DNA of 64,000 bases, from positions 55,307,880-55,371,879 of the forward strand of contig CP141132.1 in NCBI GenBank assembly GCA_035236585.1. The letters run 5' to 3'. The notes under the pieces are model-generated. The model worked only from the letters and a program-made list of their open reading frames with translations, had not been told where the DNA came from and made no database searches. The DNA is from Warburgia ugandensis. Lineage: Eukaryota > Streptophyta > Magnoliopsida > Canellales > Canellaceae. Position 1 is the stretch's first letter. Each line of letters starts with the position of its first letter. The position numbers and the translations under genes were made by a program. Positions 13,849 to 24,908 of this stretch are shown piece by piece.

Positions 13849-14355
13849 TGATGAGTATCCAATTTTTTATAAAAGAAGTACCCAACTAGTATCACAATTA
13901 TAAATTATAATGCATTATCATAGAATTTTTTCAAAATTCATAACACATACATTTCTGAGCTAATGATTCAAAAGTTTGATAGTTTGTAGGTTTAGGAGCT
14001 AATCTAGAGTATGTCAATTGTCATAATTTTTTAGGATTTGATTAGGATTTGTAATCTTTTAAAGATAGCAAGATGATGATCTAACAACCAAGATTAATTG
14101 AGATGTGAATTGATAATCAAGCAAAGGTTTAAGATCATTCCAATGTAAGGAAATGAGTTCAAGGAAGAAATTGTAAGAGACAAAGATTATTAGAATGGAC
14201 CCATGCAAAATCCATACAATTCTTTCACCTTTGTATAAAAAAGTAAAGCCATGATAGCCACTCAAGCCATCATAGAGTGGCTAAGAGAAGTCAATCAATT
14301 AAAGCCATTGAAGTTAAGGAAGTGAGCCATCAAGCCATGCCATATTGAGCCACAC
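13849..14355 (+). repeat. Athila-like LTR, 5' portion
   Basis: It begins TGATGAGTATCC after a G/T-rich tract and is collinear with the LTR starts at 27,280, 35,921 and 52,941 (TGATAAGTG/TGATAACTG type). It runs through the AAGCCA-rich stretch and loses similarity near 14,355. It could be the 3' LTR of the element to its left or an LTR shared with the element to its right. Confidence 0.65.
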
Positions 14356-14900
14356 AAATAGTCCTTGCAAATAACTATGAATGATTTCTCCATTTAATTT
14401 AAAACAAAATTCAAGACACATCTCATGAATATGCAAATACAAGGACAAGTAGTATGGGCATGACTAACACTAACACCAACATGGCATTGAGAATACCCTA
14501 CAAAAAGCAATACAAAGAAGTGACAAACATGAGAAATCAATTACTTCTCCTCAAGGTTTTCAATTTCTATTACCATCTAAATGTAATACTAATATAATGT
14601 GAAATACTCCTATAACTTAATCCATCATTTCCACCAAAATCTGAACTCCAAAACACCAAAAAATGAACCCACTATCTACACTAAATCACAAAATTGAACT
14701 TAAAACCCAAAAAAATGCAAATTTGGGAAAAATCCAAATTGCACCAAAAATGCAAATTCATTTCACTTAAATATTACATATATATATATATATATATATC
14801 TTTAAAGCTCTAAGTACAAAATAGAGATGGCCCCTAAGTATACCCACAACAACAAAGCTAAGGGTATCAAAGACAAAACATGGAAAAATTCAAATTGCAC
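14356..14900. other. Unassigned A-rich sequence
   Basis: No coding potential or familiar repeat is visible apart from a short (TA)n run at 14,779-14,799. It probably contains the junction between the Athila-like LTR and the reverse-oriented LTR fragment, but I cannot place that junction. Confidence 0.4.
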
Positions 14901-17022
14901 CAATCATACATACTCATCCATGCATAAATTCATCTAATCCATTATATAGATTCAAAATATCTACCTGTAAATGCTTTCTTTTTCCTTTTCTCCTCTTTCT
15001 TCTGCCCTTCTTTTCTCACTGTCAAGTGGGTTTGGGCATTATTGGCATGGAAAGTTGTCGGCATCCTGGATCCCCCCACTTTCTCCTCCTCTCTTCCACT
15101 CCTTCTCCCCCTTCTTCTTACTCCTCTTTTTCTTCTCTCCCTTCTTCTTCCCCTTCTTCTCTCATCGTTGGCTTTTCTCTGGTATGCAGATCCAAGCGTC
15201 CTCAGCATCAAACGTCGCCAGTGACCTGGAACTTCCCCTCTTTCTCCTCCTCTCTTCCTTTCCTTCTCCCCCTTCTTCTTCCTCTCTTTCTTCTCCTCTT
15301 TCTTCTCCCCTTCTCCTCCCTCTTCTTCACTCACCATTGGATTTTCTCTCCTACTCGAGGGTTTAGGCATCATCGATGTCAAACATTAGCTTCTCTTTCT
15401 TCTCCTCTTTCTTCACTCTTCCTCACTCACCATTGGGTTCTCTTTCTTCTCTCCTTTTCCTCTCTTTCTTCTCCTCTTTCTTGTCCCCTTCTCCACCCTC
15501 TTCTTCACTCACCATTGGCTTGTCTCTCCTTCTTCCCCACAACAACAAAGCTAAGGATAATAGAGACAAAACATAGCTTACAGGTAGAATGTGTCTCATC
15601 CTAACAAAATCATGTCTCATCTATTCAAATCTTGTTCATATATCCAAATGAAATCATAAACATTCCCAATCATACATACTCATCCATGCACAAATCCATC
15701 TAATCCATGATCTAAATTCAAAATATCTACCTGTAAATGTTTTCTTTTTCCTTTTGTCCTCTTTCTTCTCCCCCTTCTTTTCTCACCGTCAGGTGGGTTT
15801 GGGCATCGTTGGAGTGAAAAGTTGCCGACATCCTAGATCCCCCCACTTTTTCCTCCTCTCTTCCACTCCTCCCCCTTCTTCTTCCTCCTCTTTTTCTTCT
15901 CCTCTTTCTTCTCTCCTTTCTTCTCCCTCCTCTTCTCTCGTCGTTGACTTTTCTCTTGTATGCAGATATGGGCATCCTCCGCATCGAACTTCTCCAGTGA
16001 CCTAGAACCTGCCCACTTTCTCCTTCTCCACCTTCTTCTTCCTCTCTTTCTTCTCCTCTTTCTTCTCCCCTTCTCCTTTTCTCTTCCTCTCCTTCTCCCC
16101 CTTCTTCTTCCTCTCTTTCTTCTCCTCTTTCTTCTCCCCTTCTCCTCCCTCTTCTTCATTCACCATTGGCTTTTCTCTCCTACTCAAGGGTCTAGGTGTC
16201 ATCAATGTCAAACATCATAAGAGGCCTGGATCATCCCCTCTTTCTCCTCCTCTCTTCCTCTCCTTCTCCTCCTTCTTCTTCCTCTCTTTCTTCTCCTCTT
16301 TCTTCTCCCTCTTCTTCTCTCACCATTGGCATTTCTCTCCTACTCGAGGGTCTAGGTGTCATCCATGTCAAACGTAACTGGGGCCCTGGATCATCCCCTC
16401 TTTCTCCTCCTCTCTTCCTCTCCTTCTCCCCCCTCTTCTTCCTCCTCCTTTCTCTTCCTTTCCCCTCTCTTCTCTCACCCATCTTCTCTCCAACCACCTC
16501 TGCTAGGGTTTCCTCCTATCATGTTTTTGAGAACAAACCTAGGTCTATTCTCTTTTTGTCAACTAATGACTTAATTGGGAGGTGATGCCATTATCAAAAT
16601 GGCACCATCCTTTAGTTATTTTGTAATTTAATTTTGGAAAATTTTACACTTAAAAATTATAATATTTTTTACTAGTTAATGTTTAATTATATAATTATAG
16701 TAAGAAAAAAGATGAAAGCTACTCAAATCTCAAATTTCTACTAGTGAGGCCTACTATGTGAAATTACCAAATTAACCTTTTCAAGAAAAATCAAAACTTA
16801 TTCATTCAAATTTTTATTTCAACAAACTTAATGTTGTTGCAATCATTTTTCCAAGTACAATCCCAATGTTGAAGTTTTAACATTTGGTCTAATGTCTATA
16901 AAATTTTCACTTTCTAGAACTCCAAAAATTGAGAATTTCAAAATCATTCTCTTTTGACTTTGATTTTACATAATTCAAAAAAAAAATTTTAATTGCTATT
17001 TAAAAATCAATGATGTTACATA
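14901..17022 (-). repeat. Reverse-oriented LTR fragment with internal tandem array
   Basis: The segment at 16,585-17,022 aligns with 44,884-45,337, the reversed start of the solo LTR at 41,652-45,337. Shared landmarks are the GCCATTAT-type start, AATTACC/AATTACCCC, TCAAAACTTATTCAT/TCACAACTTATTCAT, ATGTCTAT and the terminal GATGTTACA. Both ends read as an LTR 5' terminus (TGTAACATC) on the minus strand. The rest is a C/T-rich tandem array. The other LTR end was not found, so this is a fragment or a highly diverged solo LTR. It is a fossil. Confidence 0.6.
14970..16495. repeat. Polypyrimidine tandem array, about 1.5 kb, with two repeat levels
   Basis: The plus strand is almost all C and T, built from CTCCTCTTTCTTCTCC-like words. 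An outer unit repeats with a period of about 766 bp (CAATCATACATACTC at 14,901 and 15,667, then ATCTACCTGTAAATG, then the polypyrimidine block). An inner unit of about 165 bp carries CACCATTGGC...CTCTCCTACTC at roughly 15,340, 16,160 and 16,320. The open frames in both strands are low-complexity artefacts (Ser/Leu/Phe-rich on plus, Lys/Arg/Glu-rich on minus). Confidence 0.9.
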
Positions 17023-17064
17023 ATTATTAGTGTAAATTAGGTTTATCATTCTTGGTGCTAAATT

Positions 17065-17310
17065 TGCTTCCACATAATGAAGTCATTTAGTGTAAACAAC
17101 TTTAAGAATCTATTCTTTTAAAGTTGTTTAGTGCCAAACAACTTTAAAAGTATATATTCTTAATGTCATTTAGTGCTAAACGACTTTAAAATTCTATACT
17201 TTTAAAATCATTTAGCACTAAATGACTTCAAAAATAATAGACTTTTAAAGTCATTTACACTAAATAACTTTAGCAGCATAGACTCTTAAAGTCATTTACA
17301 CTAAATGAAT
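17065..17310. repeat. Left subterminal repeats of the CACTA element
   Basis: Alternating direct and inverted copies of AAAGTCATTTAG / CTAAATGACTTT-like words, several as close inverted pairs (for example around 17,195-17,235) that could form small hairpins. In this superfamily such repeats bind the element's own TNPA-type protein; that role is inferred from the family. Confidence 0.8.
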
Positions 17311-17699
17311 TTATAAATTATTTTTCAATTCAAATTATATATATTTTATGTTAGTACTTTACAATATTTAATAATTGATATACAATGAAATAGATTTTTT
17401 ATGATAGTCAACATTGATTCATGAATTCTTTGTACACTCACACATACACAGGGAATTTAGGTATTTTTTAGAATAACTCTTCATTTTTCATCCTTTAATG
17501 ATATATATGTATACATATAGCTCACTTAGCAATCCATATAGCTCATGACAAAAGAGCTAATTATAAATATGCAATCATAATGCAACTCACTAATACAATC
17601 CATATACCCTCAACTATATATAGTCTTCAAACCCAAGCACTCTCCTCATCATTATCATGCACATAATCCTCATTCTCACCAAGCATTACTTCAATTCAT

Positions 17700-20600
17700 G
17701 GAATTATTTTAGTAATAAAAGGGTAATCTATTTTAGTATCTCCTAGGTCACCTTCATCATAAAAATCCCTTTGATAGAATGATAAAACAATTGACTCTCT
17801 CTTATCACATCCCTTTTACACGTAAATACTTATTTTACTTGAGATGCCAAAATAAATTGATCATTTTTATAACTGATCCTGTCAAGGTCAACCAATGTCA
17901 ATCCAAGGGCATCAATTTTGATGTTGTCTTTGTTGTATTTTACCCAATCGCACTTAAACACAACCATAGTTCTGAAAGTATAAATCAAGGCCCATATCTC
18001 TCTTATAACCTTGTATCCTTTGAACTGGAAAAGAATATAGCATTAGCAACTAAGCTAACCACACTATTCTACTAGACTCTTGAGTTATCACGGTCTTTTA
18101 TGTTAAAAGCAATAAACATTGATGGCATATCCGACATATTTTATCACTTCTAGTCATGGCCCCATCGCCATCCAGCTTAAGGATTTGGATATACCATTGT
18201 CTGCTACTTCTCACTTATCTTGAATCTGTGTATACACATATTAAGTAGGATATATGATTATTGCAATTAAGTAAGATTATATATATACATATATACAAAA
18301 TGTAGTTTATTAATATTAAGTATGAATTCTTTCATTTTACCTTCTTACAAAACCAAGTATTGAAACTACAATAATGCTCAAATTGTAGCCACTTCTGTTT
18401 GCATAATTTGGATTCTTTGCCTTAATGACATCCATGTGCTCACTGCATACACACACATACACAAATTAATGGAGTGATCAAAGAAAATATAACCATCAAC
18501 AATTAAATTTTACCTAAGTCCATGATCAACTTACTCAATATGTGGTTGGAGTTCATCAACATTTTGCAACACATAAAGATGGGCCTAGTCCCATTCTTTA
18601 TAGTCAACGGTAGATATACGACCACTAGAGGTTTGCCGACCTTGGATCATGATATGCAACCAATTGTTTCTTTCTTGGGATTCCAATTGCATCCACTCCT
18701 GATAAGTACTCCGTGAAAAACTCCACTACTTTCTATGCAATATAACCTTTGGTTATACACCCCTTTAGTTGGTTATGATTATGTACATACCCTTTTAAAA
18801 TTTTCACATACCTCTCAAATGGGTGCATCCATCGCAAGTAAACTAGCCCACAAAGTCTGACCTCATCAATGAGGTGCACTGCCATGATGTCAAAGAAGGA
18901 TAGTAGGAAGATTGTCTCACGCTCACATAAAGTTGTTACTAGATGACCATGAATTTCTTATAATTTTGAAACATCCACCACCTTCTTGCATAAAGCATTA
19001 AAGAAGTAGCAGAATTTTATAATAGCTCCCCTAACTTTGTCTAGTAACACTGAATGTATTGCTATAGGCAGGACTTGTTGCATCAATGCATGACAATGAT
19101 AGGACTTCATCTCTAACAATTTTAGCTCCTCCATGGAGACAATGGTTCTAAAGTTTGAAGAGTAACCATCTAAGATTTTGAGCTTGGACAAGATTTTACA
19201 CATTATTCTCCTCTTCTCTCTATCAAGTGTATAATTTGTCTTAGGCAAGTATGTTCCTCAACTACCCATATCCTCTAAATCAACCTCCTCTTGAAACCCA
19301 TCTTCATAAGATCCATTCAAGTTGTAAGTCCAGCCTTTGTTTTTCCTAGGATATTAAGCAAGGAACTAGTCAAGCTTTCACACACATTCTTCTCAATGTG
19401 CATGACATCAAGTACATGGCATAGATGTAGTGATTTCTAATATGCAAACTGAATGATTATTGATTTCTTCTTTCAACAACTTCTATAAATACTTTCACCT
19501 ACACATTTACTTGAATTCTTCTATCCCCATAAGATATTAATGTTTTCAACCTACTCCAATATTTGTTGTGCTATCAACATCTTTGGAAGTGTCCTTATCT
19601 CTGCACTACCATTAAATTCTCCCTTCTTAAAATGATATTGATGGTCTCTGTGCAACCATATTTTGTGTCTAAGGAATGTCATTTTCCTACCATGTTTAAG
19701 TCATACAACACATGTTTGATCACTATAGATAGGACAAGCATTGTATCCCTTCACGGCGCATTCAAACAAATTACCATACACAGGGAAGTTGCTTATTGTC
19801 CACAACAATATAGCCTTTAGGGTGAACAACTCTTTCCTATATGTGTCGTATGCTTCAATGTTTACATCCCATAATGTCCTAAGATCATCAATCAAGGGAG
19901 ACAAATACATGTCAATGTCATTCCCTAGTTGCTTTATCCCTATATCAACATAGTTAACATCACAAACTTCCTCTTCATGCATAGAGATGATGGGAAGTTG
20001 TAACAAACTAATATAACAAGCCAAAAACCATACTTGCTGTTCAGAGAACTATGAGGACTAATCTCATCTGCAGATAATGCCAGTTGTAGGTTTCTAGGTT
20101 CTTCACCAAAATTAGGCCACATCAAGTCTATGAGCTTCCATGCTGGGCTATCTATTGGATGGAATAAAAAGCTATTAGCTACTTTATCCTTGGCATGCCA
20201 TGCTAATTTCTTCCCTATTTTTGTTTCAGGGGAAGTACCATAGAACCTTTATAGGAATGTCTATACTTGTCTCAGTTGAATTCTTCTTTAACTTTCATCT
20301 TGATTGTCCACAAGTTGGTCGTGTAGTTTTATCCTTGTGCTCCTTCCTATACAAGATGCAATCAATGGGATACGCATATATCTTCTCATACTTTAACCCT
20401 AGTGCAGCCTGGGTTTTCTTTACCTCCCTTGTGGACCTCGCCAATTTTTTATCCTTTAGTACCATCTTATCCACTACTTTCAAGACTTTGGTAAAACCTT
20501 AATCTAAAAAACCAAATCTTAATTTCATGTTGTAAAGTTCTACCACTACAAACAACCTAGTATAACTATATACTAGGGGTACAACTGCTCATTAGCTTCC

Positions 20601-20960
20601 TCTAATGTAGTATGAAATTGTTTAGGGTCATCGTAGAAGTCATCATATGCATCTCGAAACATCGGTACAACTATATTGTCTCCAACACTTCCTAGTGTCT
20701 TGATCATATCTTCTAGGCCTTGTCGATGGCCTATGCAAAAGTTCTTCTACATGTCAAATCCATGGGTGATAGCTTTCATCGATTGCATTGAAGCACAAGT
20801 GTTCTCTCAACATCCCTACATTTACTTTTTCCCAATTTTCACATTTTGAGCATGGACAACGCATGTGATTATGATCAACACCTGCTCTTAGTGTGAACTT
20901 TATGAAATTTTTTGTTCCCTCCTCATATTCTTTTGATGTTCTTATCATAGCCATCTAAGC
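17700..20960 (-). pseudogene. TNP2-type CACTA transposase, interrupted
   Basis: Domains read on the minus strand from the N-terminus: transposase-associated domain at 20,954-20,757 (RTSKEYEEGTKNFIKF, then MRCPCSKCENW); start of the transposase core at 20,483-20,295 (LGLKYEKIYAYPIDCILYRK); core at 20,125-19,701 (PRNLQLALSADEI, GNDIDMYLSPLIDDLRTLW, ILLWTISNFPVYGNL, YNACPI); the DUF4218-like region at 19,248 to about 18,700 (SYHCHALMQQVLPIA, then an HLIDEVRLCGLVYLRWMHPF stretch); and a DUF4216-like region at about 18,100-17,780 (RISYKNDQFILASQ). Several stops and frame changes separate these blocks, so no intact protein is encoded. The order and spacing are those of the plant family. The product would cut at the CACTA ends. 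Confidence 0.85.
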
Positions 20961-20999
20961 ATATTTGTCCTTTATCATAAGAAACTAAAGCAAATCTGT

Positions 21000-22320
21000 G
21001 TGTGAAGACTTGTTAGATATGAAAAGATTCGGTTGGGCATTTTACCAAACACTAAATATATAAGAATTAGAAGTATTTGAAATAACAACATTACATGGAT
21101 ATTTTTAATTAATAATGAAAAAAAAAGAAGAAGCAAAATATGATAGATGCATTCAAAAATAAAATTAACTTTAAAGCGGAAACTTTATAACCCTAACCTT
21201 ATAAAAATTCTTCAAATATGCATAATACATATAAGACAAATAAAGATATCTAAGCAACAATCAAAAATTTGATATCGACCTCAAATTTGTGAATGTAGTT
21301 CCAATTCATAGTTAGGATTTGGTTGTGGATAGTCAAACAAAAATCTAGCTTAGTTTTTATGTAGAGAACAGTAACACAATAAAAAAAAGCACGCAAAAGT
21401 CGACAAAATAACTCTTAAACCAGAATTGTAAATTTAAAGTCATTTGCTATAAAGAACTTTAAAAGTCTTGACTTTTAAAGTCGTTTAAAACAAACAACTT
21501 TTAAAGTTGTGACTTTTAAAGTCGTTTAAGGCAAACAACTTTAAAAACATATATTAATATATATATATATATATTTGATTTTTGTAGATTACAATATCTT
21601 ACATAAAAACACAATGAAACTAATTTTTTATGGTACTTAGTGTTGATTCACGTATTCTTTACACACACAAACATATATATAAACAAACACGTGAACAAGA
21701 AAATCAAATTATTTTTTATTATATCCAATGTTACATATATCAAATGTTATATATTATTAGATCTTATTAATATAAGATCAAAGAGTGAATCTGCTCTTTT
21801 TCATCAAAATTTGGCTTCCTAGTATTCAACTGACACCATTCTATGGGGATAGAGAGTGTCCTACAATTTCCTTAGCCAAAACATGATGGTATAACCACCA
21901 CTGTTCATCAAACCCTAATTTTGGATGAGAACCACAAATATAATGTTCTCCCTTTTCCCAATAGTGAGGGTTGGAAAGAGATGCAGTTGTTGTTTGCAAT
22001 GAAATCATACGATTTTTACATATCAAGATGATCTTACAAACTTCTTAAACCCATCATCTGTAGTGAGAAAACCTACTTGATCTACAAAATGAAAACATAG
22101 AGTTAGTAACAAGAAATCAATTCGTAATCAAAAGAAGTTATGGTTTACTTGTATTGTTTTTTATGACACAAACAATCAAAACAACCAAACTAAAAAGCAA
22201 GAAGGAAAAAGGAGAGAGGCATAAGGACCTAAGGAGGATGCCGTCATTCCACCCATGAGAAGAACATGAATAGGTGATACAGAAAAAAAATAAGATTAGG
22301 TTGGCTTTTGATAGATAAAC
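21000..22320. other. Interior of the CACTA element without recognised genes
   Basis: This lies upstream of the transposase. It contains one cluster of the subterminal word (21,435-21,545), a (TA)n run at 21,553-21,573, and AT-rich sequence. A TNPA-like second gene would be expected somewhere in such an element but none is recognisable. Confidence 0.5.
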
Positions 22321-22324
22321 GAGG

Positions 22325-22880
22325 ACTTTTGAAGTCATTTAGTACGAAACAACTTTAAAAGTCAATAACTTTTAAAGTCACTTGAATCAAACTACTTCAA
22401 AATTATGTGTAGGAAAGGACTTTTGAAGTCACTTGATTCAAGCGACTTCAAAAGTGACTAGCTTTTAAAGTCATTTAGTGCTAAATGACTTCAAAAGTAA
22501 CATTTAAAGTGATTTAGACCTAAGCAACTTTAAATGTCAATATCTTTTGAATTGTTTACATCAAATGACTTTAAAAATCCTTTCCCATGTAAAATAATCT
22601 TCTAGCCAAACTTATGTATATAAGTTTGAAGTTGTTTGACTTAACGCACTTCAAAAGTTATTAACATTTAAAGTCATTTAGGTTTAAACAACTTCAAAAG
22701 TTGTTAACATTTAAAGTAATTTAGATCTAAATGACTTTAAAAGTCCTTCCCACAAAAGAATTCCTCTTAGCACCAAACTTTTAAAGTCATTTTTCACTAA
22801 ACTACTTCTTAAGTCTATATTTTTAAAGTCTTTTTTGTCTAACCTACTTGTAAAATCTTTACATAGTCAGCAATCAAATC
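22325..22880. repeat. Right subterminal repeats of the CACTA element
   Basis: More than a dozen direct and inverted copies of the AAAGTCATTTAG word family over about 550 bp, denser than on the left. They stop just before the TGTAGTA end at 22,901-22,907. Confidence 0.85.
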
Positions 22881-23858
22881 ACAACTTTAAAAGCCTTATG
22901 TGTAGTAATGATCTGTGATGGTAGTATAATTCATATAGATCAGGGTCATGCATTTATAACTATTGCATAATACTCAGGATTGTTGCATTAGGTCAAGCAT
23001 CTATTTAACAAAGGTTAGCTTGAGCTCAGTTATAATCAAAGCATAGGTTACATGGTTATAATGTCTAGTCTATTAAGGTGCCTGAACCTTTTTAAGTAGC
23101 ATATAGGGAGGCATTAGTTTGATCTTTGTTTTGCATTGCATGTTTATAGATTATGGTGGAATGGAACTTAATGCTAGTAAGGGCACCACAGGAACCCTTA
23201 TAAGATAAGGATTCGATTTCATCACCATCACCTTGGCCCACCTAGGAATCAATCAACATCCATGTATGTCATGATCCCAACACTTGAACATTAATTTGAA
23301 ATCAAGTAGAAAGAGACTTAGGGTATCAAGTTCATAAGACCCTTTTGGAAGGATGCAATCTATTGTCACCCAATGGTTTTTTAGCACTGTGGTTATAGCA
23401 GGTGTCTTAAAATCCAAGTGATTTTGCCACGCCTTCCATTGATGTTGATTGAGGTCTAGACGCCTCTTGACATGAGGATTGTATTAACCACTTTAGAGCA
23501 GAACCCAGACAAGTAGCAGTCAGATCTAGATAAAAGGAGAAGTTGTCTAGATCTAGTTCTAAGAAGCTACCACTTATGCATTAAGAAAAGATAATCAAGT
23601 CACTACTCAATTAGTGGGTACTAGAATTTGATTATGCATCATTTATCTTAGGATTAACAATTAGGTTTCATCATATAGTTAGGGTTTACCATTAAAAAAA
23701 AACTCATTTGTTGTATATAATGGTTTGTTTCATTACATGCAAAGTTGAGAACAAAGGTCTATTAAGAAGGGGATAGATTCAATAGATTAGATACATCGAT
23801 CGATAGGATAGATATTATGAAAAGTCAATTGCTTAGGATAATAACTTCTAGGTAAGCT

Positions 23859-24908
23859 ATGCCACAACCTCAGTACCATAATAATTATACCTATTCTGAG
23901 CATCCCTATCCCACTCTTTCATGGCCATCAAGCTTCACATATAATGATTATTATCATGAGCTAATAAATGCACATGATGCATTCACATACCCTAGCAATG
24001 ACTACTATCTTGAGACAAATTATAATGAATGGGCTAGGCAACATGAACAACCATGGTCTTAGGATTACTAATATCATGAAGAACCACAATGGTCCCACGC
24101 TGGTCAACACTACCATGATTATCAAGAATATCAAGGTCAATCATCATGGATTCAACCTACTCAATCCTTTTTTAAGACCCAATTGCCATAGCAATACCAA
24201 CCCTATGAATTGTTTCCTCTACAACATGAAGAACAACCATCATAAGAGAATATGCAGCATATTTGGTAGATAATAGAACAAACTATGGCTGTCATTCATA
24301 AGAGGAATGAGGAAATGAAATGAGAGATGGAGGAATGGGAAAAGGAAATAAAACCAATACTATAAAATACTAATAGAAACATTGTTAAATTTATAAACAG
24401 GACTGAGGAAATAAAAAATATCAAGGATAATGAAGAGCAATTTATTACTAATAATACTATAGAAATCTCTTAAGATCATTCTGATGCACAAAGTCCACAA
24501 CCATCCATAGAAGCCTCCAACACAGATCTAGTTGAGCCATGTCTTATTCCTTATTATGATTATGATGAAGAGAATGAAGCCTTAAAAGCATCCAACCGAG
24601 ATCCTCTAGAATCGTATCCTACTTATCTTTCATTCATTGCAAAGGTGAATGAGTTGTTGGATACTATGTCATTAATGAACACTTCTCAATGGCAAGCAAG
24701 AGTAGAACCAGCTATAGAGCATGAAATACTAATTGAGCCTTGCAATGTAGAAAACGTACCTGATTGGGACCTAATGACCTTATTTGAACAAACATTAGAA
24801 AATAATGTAGGCACATTTGAAACCTTACCTACACCAGTTAAACAAGAAGAAAAAGAGTTAGTTGATGTACTAATCCTACATCAAGGGTACACCTTAGAAG
24901 ATAATTAG
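23859..24908 (+). pseudogene. gag-related remnant, second pol-less Athila-like element
   Basis: Two open stretches: an Asn/Tyr/His-rich one (23,859-24,062, ending NEWARQHEQPW) and an acidic one (24,645-24,908) whose NTSQW and NVENVPDWDL strings match the remnant at 9,402-9,761. The Tyr/Asn-rich part resembles the C-terminal spacer of Athila-type gag proteins in composition only. It is a fossil. Confidence 0.45.

Larger units (their letters stand above)
6366..14355 (+). mobile_element. Athila-related Ty3/gypsy element, pol-less derivative, broken fossil
   Basis: Parts: LTR remnant 6,366-8,342; a primer-binding-site remnant at about 8,345-8,366 resembling the tRNA-Asp type used by Athila/Tat; a leader containing a GGAGCTGCAG string (8,520-8,529), shared with the leader at about 38,814; gag-related sequence around 9,400-9,770; a 3' segment at about 10,010-10,500 shared with 25,060-25,600; and the start of a second LTR at 13,849. 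No protease, RT or integrase was recognised, and the layout matches the element at 22,908-34,130, so both may descend from a non-autonomous lineage. An RTE LINE is nested at 11,091-12,895. It is heavily broken. Confidence 0.65.
17023..22907 (-). mobile_element. CACTA (En/Spm) DNA transposon, degenerate
   Basis: The minus strand carries a TNP2-type transposase from about 20,960 to 17,780, in the usual domain order. Both flanks hold clustered subterminal repeats of a 12-base word, AAAGTCATTTAG, and its complement (17,065-17,310; 21,435-21,545; 22,325-22,880), a hallmark of CACTA ends. The right end reads TGTAGTA at 22,901-22,907, one base from the canonical TGTAGTG. I did not find the left CACTA end: the sequence meets the LTR fragment at 17,022, so that end is lost or displaced. 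To the right, sequence homologous to the Athila-like leader (about 39,060 onward) begins at once, so the transposon landed in that leader. Confidence 0.85.

Noticed and set aside
14942-16585. Long open frames on both strands in the C/T-rich region (up to 192 codons)
   Set aside because: They are low-complexity translations of a polypyrimidine tandem array, overlapping in several frames, with no domain and no codon bias.
17030-17036. TAGTGTA near the left edge of the CACTA element as its terminus
   Set aside because: It is in the wrong orientation for a left CACTA end and is not the complement of the right end beyond a few bases.
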